64,000 bases of DNA, taken from Iodobacter fluviatilis. GTDB lineage: Bacteria > Pseudomonadota > Gammaproteobacteria > Burkholderiales > Chitinibacteraceae. The notes under the pieces are model-generated. The model did not search any database and was not told the DNA's origin. It worked only from the letters and a program-made list of their open reading frames with translations. The stretch covers positions 593,455 through 657,454 of the forward strand of contig NZ_UGHR01000004.1 of assembly GCF_900451195.1 (NCBI RefSeq), given 5' to 3'. Numbering within the stretch: position 1 is the first letter of the stretch; every line of letters begins with the position of its first letter. Shown here piece by piece: positions 55,670 to 64,000 of the stretch. The position numbers and the translations under genes were made by a program.

Positions 55670-56662
55670 TTAAGGATGGCCTTTGGTTACTTCACGTAGA
55701 GCGTTCTCAATCAGCTGAAAGTCAGCATCTTTAAGCAATTTGGAATCAGACAGCATCCGTCGCCAGGTTCTGGCCCCGGGCTGATGCTGGAATAAGCCCA
55801 GAATATGGCGGGTGATCAAGCGAATCGGCAAGCCTTGCGCCATTTCTGCCTCAATAAAGCGTCGCATCGCGTGCATCACTTGCACGCGGGAGGCAGTATG
55901 GGCTGCGCCGCCGTAAAACAACTCGTCTACCTGCGTCAGAATCCAGGGATTATGGTAAGCCTCGCGCCCCACCATTACGCCATCCAGATGTTTTAAATGC
56001 TCCGCCGCCTGCTCATGCGTGGTAATGCCGCCATTTACAATAATTTCTAAATGCGGGAAATCTTGTTTTAACTGATAAGCATAATGATATTTAAGCGGCG
56101 GAATCTCGCGGTTTTCTTTGGGCGACAAGCCTTTTAAAATCGCATTACGCGCATGCACAATAAATGTATTACAGTCTGCATCAGCCACCGTGCCGACAAA
56201 ATCGCGCACAAAGTCGTAGCTTTCTTCATGATCAATGCCGATACGATGCTTGATGGTGACATCAATATCCACCACATCTTTCATCGCCTTTACACAATCG
56301 GCCACCAAACGCGGTTCTGCCATCAGGCAAGCACCAAACGAGCCGTTTTGCACCCGCTCGGAAGGGCAACCCACATTTAGATTAATCTCGTTATAGCCCC
56401 AGCTCTCACCAATCTTGGCGCAAGTCGCTAAAGCCATCGGATCAGATCCACCCAGCTGCAGCGCGATCGGGTTTTCAATCTCATCAAAATTAAGATGGCG
56501 CTGCTTATCCCCATGAATAATCGCCCCGGTGGTCACCATCTCGGTGTACAGCCAAGTGTGCTTAGTCAGCAGCCTTGCGAAATAACGATAATGGCGATCG
56601 GTCCAGTCGAGCATAGGAGCGATGCTGTAGCGGCGGGAGGGGGGAGTCATATTTGTTTGCAC
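55670..56662 (-). CDS. dusA: tRNA-dihydrouridine(20/20a) synthase
   Basis: The 330-residue protein (from a GTG at 56662; an ATG at 56650 is equally possible and neither has a strong ribosome binding site) has the Dus signatures SIAPMLDWTDRHYR, LNVGCPSERVQNGSFGACLM (about residue 96; FMN and catalytic Cys region), KHRIGID (about 140) and VNGGITTHEQ (about 210). It reduces uridine 20 and 20a in the D loop of tRNA. First gene of the operon with the protease, rdgB and a small gene. Confidence 0.93.
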   Translation of the reverse strand: MQTNMTPPSRRYSIAPMLDWTDRHYRYFARLLTKHTWLYTEMVTTGAIIHGDKQRHLNFDEIENPIALQLGGSDPMALATCAKIGESWGYNEINLNVGCPSERVQNGSFGACLMAEPRLVADCVKAMKDVVDIDVTIKHRIGIDHEESYDFVRDFVGTVADADCNTFIVHARNAILKGLSPKENREIPPLKYHYAYQLKQDFPHLEIIVNGGITTHEQAAEHLKHLDGVMVGREAYHNPWILTQVDELFYGGAAHTASRVQVMHAMRRFIEAEMAQGLPIRLITRHILGLFQHQPGARTWRRMLSDSKLLKDADFQLIENALREVTKGHP

Positions 56663-56834
56663 GAAAAACAGCCTGCACTATATAAAAAAATAAATCCGCG
56701 TTTAGCGCGAAGGAATGTATTGTCCTATCTGTCGTATGTAAGGGTCAAACAGAGCAGATAGGAGATTTTGCTAAAGCGGGCTTCAGCACGTTGGATTTCA
56801 GCTTGAGCCAACAATCAATATGTATTAAATCGGG

Positions 56835-57302
56835 CTATGTATCTGAGTTGGATTTATCTAAGCCAAAGAAGCGTTGCTTGCGTTTGAGTAAGTCCATCGC
56901 AAGGTATAGCGTTTCCGTGCCGTACATGAGTTCTAATGAGTGATGGAACATCTCTGTCTTGTGCATATTAATTAGGCTATCCACACAGCGATACACACGT
57001 CGGCGGGATTCTTCCATCTGGCTAAAGTGATGTACCCAGTCGCAGCCTTGCAGCGTAGCGTGTTTGTCGCCAATGGCTAAAGCCAGCAACGTTTTCAATT
57101 CACCCATTTGCAGCGTTTGCCAGACGGAGCCAGTAGCGGCGTTCAGTCCGATGATTTCCAAGATAGAGCAATCATCACTCAGGCTTATGTCTTGCAGGCT
57201 AGCCAGCAGTTCTGCGCACTCGTCTTCATCCAACTGGTGGAGTCTTAAAATAGCCGTACGGATTTCCTTGTTTATAGTAATGCTCTGCTTCTCAGTAGGC
57301 AT
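56835..57302 (-). CDS. Unknown protein, 155 residues
   Basis: A soluble protein with no signal peptide or membrane segment and a high helix content. The ORF is long, has normal codon use and lies alone between dusA and the rRNA operon. Visible points are a Leu-rich acidic N-terminal helix (LRLHQLDEDECAELLASL), a central segment with WVHHFSQMEESRRRVYRCV and a C-terminal LYLAMDLLKRKQRFFGL. I do not recognise a family. The ribosome binding site is weak, so the start is uncertain. It is transcribed away from the rRNA promoter. Confidence 0.65.
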   Translation of the reverse strand: MPTEKQSITINKEIRTAILRLHQLDEDECAELLASLQDISLSDDCSILEIIGLNAATGSVWQTLQMGELKTLLALAIGDKHATLQGCDWVHHFSQMEESRRRVYRCVDSLINMHKTEMFHHSLELMYGTETLYLAMDLLKRKQRFFGLDKSNSDT

Positions 57303-57478
57303 GGGGTGCTCTGGTTTAGGGGGAAATATAGAAATCGATCCGTAATTTACATGGTGTTGCTATTGTGTGCTCCACAAATTATCTGGCCGTGAAGCTTGCC
57401 GGCGCTAGTTGCATAATTTTCTTACTATTAAAAATCATATACTTACCGTATTGCCTTGGCTTTATTGCAAGCAGGGTG

Positions 57479-57513
57479 TTGACCATTACGCTCTAGGCCC
57501 GTATATTTCGGCC
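57479..57513 (+). promoter_or_regulatory. rRNA operon promoter (sigma-70)
   Basis: TTGACC (57479) and TATATT (57502) are 17 bp apart, followed by a GC-rich discriminator (TCGGCC), the pattern expected for stringently controlled rRNA P1 promoters. Transcription should start near 57514, about 180 bp before the 16S gene. Confidence 0.8.
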
Positions 57514-57561
57514 TCTCGCTGCAGCACACACAGCAACACGGTGTTCGAGCAGTAGCGAAAC

Positions 57562-57577
57562 GATCTTTAAAAAAATA
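57562..57577 (+). promoter_or_regulatory. boxA-like antitermination site, 16S leader
   Basis: GATCTTTAAAAAAATA resembles boxA (TGCTCTTTAACA) and the identical 16-base sequence recurs at 59694-59709 before the 23S gene, as expected for boxA sites. Confidence 0.6.
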
Positions 57578-57595
57578 CAGTCGATGAGTGTGAGT
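57577..57595 (+). promoter_or_regulatory. 16S processing stem, left arm
   Basis: ACAGTCGATGAGTGTGAGT is perfectly complementary to 59254-59272 after the 16S gene, so the two arms form a 19-bp stem around the 16S gene, the expected RNase III site. Confidence 0.8.
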
Positions 57596-57693
57596 GCTTG
57601 ATTCGGAAGCGAAACAAGTGCTTGCATTAGTAAGGTGCATTCAGCGATGGATGTGCCGAATAAAGTAAGCCAGTAAGTACTAGCTTAGCGATT

Positions 57694-59228
<1,535 letters not shown>

Positions 59229-59253
59229 AAGAGAAAAGTCTTTTGGATTGAGT

Positions 59254-59272
59254 ACTCACACTCATCGACTGT
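59254..59272 (+). promoter_or_regulatory. 16S processing stem, right arm
   Basis: ACTCACACTCATCGACTGT pairs along its full length with the leader arm at 57577-57595. Confidence 0.8.
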
Positions 59273-59298
59273 AAAAAAACAAAGATACAAAATCAGAT

Positions 59299-59313
59299 TG
59301 GGTCAGTAGCTCG
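59299..59313 (+). repeat. Fragment repeating the tRNA-Ile 5' end
   Basis: TGGGTCAGTAGCTC occurs here and again at 59348, the start of tRNA-Ile, 49 bp downstream. What follows (GGGCGGCGTAGATTAGC) is not a tRNA, so this is a partial duplication within the spacer. Confidence 0.6.
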
Positions 59314-59348
59314 GGCGGCGTAGATTAGCTACCTGAGTATTCTGAAAT

Positions 59349-59425
59349 GGGTCAGTAGCTCAGTCGGTTAGAGCACCGTCTTGATAAGGCGGGGGTCACA
59401 GGTTCGATTCCTGTCTGACCCACCA
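59349..59425 (+). tRNA. tRNA-Ile (GAT anticodon)
   Basis: Acceptor stem GGGTCAG/CTGACCC, D-loop AGCTCAGTCGGTTAGAGC, anticodon loop CTTGATAAG with GAT at 59383-59385, T-loop GGTTCGATTCC and an encoded CCA end. In the 16S-23S spacer, as usual. Confidence 0.97.
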
Positions 59426-59503
59426 TTAATTTTTTAATGGTTGGAAGGCTCTGTCAACAGAGCGACCAGTTTGGTTTTGATTGCAAGAAAGTAAGCAGTA
59501 ATT

Positions 59504-59579
59504 GGGGGCTTAGCTCATCTGGTAGAGCACCTGCTTTGCAAGCAGGGGGTGAACGGTTCGAGTCCGTTAGCCTCCACCA
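59504..59579 (+). tRNA. tRNA-Ala (TGC anticodon)
   Basis: Acceptor stem GGGGGCT/AGCCTCC with one G-U pair, anticodon loop CTTTGCAAG with TGC at 59537-59539, T-loop GGTTCGAGTCC and an encoded CCA. Second tRNA of the spacer. Confidence 0.97.
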
Positions 59580-59693
59580 TCCCCTTGGGTTGGTGGAATA
59601 AAGAAACTAGAAATAACACACTGTCTCAAGAGAGATTCAAAGCTTGGGACGATGGTTTATTTCTGATTTCTAAAATCAGCAAGACAGTAACTT

Positions 59694-59709
59694 GATCTTT
59701 AAAAAAATA
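59694..59709 (+). promoter_or_regulatory. boxA-like antitermination site, 23S leader
   Basis: Identical copy of GATCTTTAAAAAAATA found in the 16S leader, placed before the 23S gene. Confidence 0.6.
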
Positions 59710-59720
59710 GAAGAAGTAAT
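59706..59720 (+). promoter_or_regulatory. 23S processing stem, left arm
   Basis: AATAGAAGAAGTAAT is complementary to ATTACTTCTTCTATT at 62863-62877. A second, less perfect pair is GGGTAGATTGTATC (near 59745) with GGTATAATCTACCC (near 62805). Together they form the RNase III stem enclosing 23S. Confidence 0.75.
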
Positions 59721-59880
59721 ACTCAAATTTAGAAATAAATAAGGGTAGATTGTATCAAAATCGATTGTTCGAAGTCAGAACTGAATAATCGATGTCGCAA
59801 ACAAAGCGAAATCAGATACTTTAAAGATGTGAATCGCTTTATTTATCTTTATTGATGAATAGAACAAGACACGTGTTTGA

Positions 59881-62786
<2,906 letters not shown>

Positions 62787-62862
62787 TGAAGCGCGTGTGT
62801 GCGACGGTATAATCTACCCAAGATTAGAGCTGAATTGAGAAACAAGCAGTACAAGGTAATAT

Positions 62863-62877
62863 ATTACTTCTTCTATT
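62863..62877 (+). promoter_or_regulatory. 23S processing stem, right arm
   Basis: ATTACTTCTTCTATT pairs fully with 59706-59720. Confidence 0.75.
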
Positions 62878-62927
62878 GAACTGAACGCGTTGCAGAGCAG
62901 TAAAGTGCAACGAGTTAACCCGTTAAA

Positions 62928-63041
62928 GTCTGGCGACCATAGCGAGGGGTCCCACTCCTTCCCATCCCGAACAGGACAGTGAAACACCTTAGCGCCGATG
63001 ATAGTGCAGATTACCTGTGTGAAAGTAGGTCATTGCCAGAC
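62928..63041 (+). rRNA. 5S ribosomal RNA
   Basis: The ends GTCTGGCGAC and GCCAGAC pair, and the internal CCCATCCCGAACAGG and GATGATAGTGC segments are those of 5S rRNA. About 114 bases, at the end of the rRNA operon. Confidence 0.96.
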
Positions 63042-63059
63042 ACCCTAAGCCGTACCAAG

Positions 63060-63089
63060 ACCCCCGTACTCGAAAGAGGCGGGGGTTTT
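63060..63089 (+). terminator. rRNA operon terminator
   Basis: Stem CCCCCG..CTC/GAG.CGGGGG with a GAAA loop, followed by TTTTGCTTTG, directly after 5S. Confidence 0.88.
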
Positions 63090-63275
63090 GCTTTGCGCGG
63101 AAGAAAAGTGATTTGCATGTTGGGTTACGCGATTATCGCTGAGCGAGGTAAACCTCGCACGCAGACTGCTAACCAACCTACAAAACCTGCCCCAAATGGA
63201 CACCAGCCCATCGTAATTGCAGCATGAGCGTATGATTAATATCATGATATTTAAGGCCAGAGAGGGGTGAATGCG

Positions 63276-63974
63276 ATGATTTATATTTTTACCCGGTGCG
63301 GGAATGGCGGCTGATTCGGGTTTGCCTACTTTTAGGGGATACCGGCGGGCTTTGGGAAAATTATGATATTAATCAGTATGTAATTTCCCCCGATTTATTA
63401 AAGAGCAGAATATTCGTGATTTAACTTTTCAGTTTTATAATGAGCGTAAATTGCAATATTCTGAGGCAAAACCTCATGCGGGCTATGTCCGCGATTGCAA
63501 AATTACCAGCAACAACAGCCGGTTAAAGTGATTACAACCAATATCGATTTATTGCATGAGGCTGCGGGCACAGCTGATGTATTACATTGCATGGCAGAGT
63601 GGATCAGATGTCTTGTGCCAGTGTTACCACTATTGGAATATTGCCGATCATGTATTTGAGCCGGGTGAATGCGCGGCCTGTGGCAGTGTAATGGTAAAGC
63701 CCGGCATTGTATTTTTTGGTGAAATGGCACCGGAATATGAAGCTTTACACTGGCTGATTGAAGATTTAAAAAGCACGGATACTTTTGTGATTGTAGGCAC
63801 TAGCCTGAATGTGGTGAATCCGATTGCGATGATCCGATCTGCAGGAAAATATCCGCAAATTATTTTTATTGATAAGAATATCCTGCTGCTGCCAAAGCGC
63901 ATGGTGTGATTTGTATGGAAGAGGCTGCAGAAGTAGGATTATTAAAATGGATTAATGCAATCAATCAGTCATAA
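63276..63974 (+). pseudogene. Broken sirtuin (Sir2-type NAD-dependent deacylase)
   Basis: Read across frames, the region encodes a Sir2 protein: MIYIFT-GAGMAADSGLPTFR, then GGLWENYDINQY, EQNIRDLTFQFYNERKLQYS, VITTNIDLLHEAAGTADVLH, HGRVDQMSC, the zinc-finger half CAACGSVMVKPGIVFFGE, VIVGTSLNVVNP and finally AKAHGVICMEEAAEVGLLKWINAINQS before TAA. These pieces lie in changing frames, and at least seven one-base (or equivalent) indels are needed to join them, for example ACCCGG near 63291, GGGGAT near 63336 and TTAAAG near 63400. The frame from about 63600 to 63909 keeps the zinc finger intact. It is therefore non-functional as given, unless the sequence has errors here. Confidence 0.85.
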
Positions 63975-64000
63975 ATCATTAATCTTTGAGTGCAATTGAT

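Noticed and set aside
63045..63245. 66-codon minus-strand frame after the 5S gene
   Set aside because: It overlaps the rRNA terminator, has no ribosome binding site and shows no protein-like features.

Overview
The window looks like a chromosomal segment of a betaproteobacterium of the order Neisseriales (family Chromobacteriaceae; my guess at genus is Iodobacter). The reasons are the 16S rRNA sequence, an rRNA operon of the form 16S-tRNA-Ile-tRNA-Ala-23S-5S, the type IV pilus minor-pilin/PilY1 operons and the general gene content. Genus assignment is inference; no database search was possible.

Layout. 1-6.1 kb: a catabolic cluster on the plus strand with a glutamine-synthetase-family ligase (cut by the window start), an aldehyde dehydrogenase, an iron-type alcohol dehydrogenase and an M81 (MlrC-type) hydrolase. 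The alcohol dehydrogenase gene lies between two inverted copies of a dispersed hairpin-rich repeat. Together the four enzymes could form a gamma-glutamylation route for an amino alcohol. 6.3-16.9 kb: a minus-strand two-partner secretion operon, tpsA (giant haemagglutinin-like exoprotein), a double-FecR-domain periplasmic protein and tpsB (outer membrane transporter). 17.2-23.2 kb: gltB-gltD, glutamate synthase. 23.5-25.9 kb: S41 peptidase lipoprotein with an overlapping small lipoprotein, then a single-domain globin. 26-31 kb: MarC-type membrane protein, rpiA, phoU, exopolyphosphatase and corA. 31.6-35.9 kb: a DUF456 protein, lgt, ilvD and an alkyltransferase-like protein. 35.9-37.9 kb: an Ig-like-domain lipoprotein with calcium-loop sequences.

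38.2-52.3 kb is the most striking part: two complete tandem copies of a six-gene operon pilE-fimT-pilV-pilW-pilX-pilY1 on the minus strand. Each encodes a full set of minor pilins and a large von Willebrand/beta-propeller tip adhesin, and the copies have diverged. 52.6-57.3 kb: hemW, then a tightly overlapping housekeeping operon (dusA, retropepsin-like protease, rdgB, a small unknown protein) and one unknown gene. 57.4-63.1 kb: an rRNA operon with a good promoter, boxA-like sites and RNase III processing stems visible as long complementary arms. 63.27-63.97 kb: a sirtuin gene broken by at least seven single-base indels.

Intergenic DNA carries at least three dispersed or palindromic repeat families. 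One (four copies) has hairpins whose stems differ between copies by compensatory changes, while its apparent open frame is broken by indels, so it is structured rather than protein-coding. I found no CRISPR array, prophage, transposase or recognised defence system. The best candidates for something undescribed are the duplicated pilus-tip operon, the glutamyl-amine pathway cluster with an M81 hydrolase, and the structured repeat.
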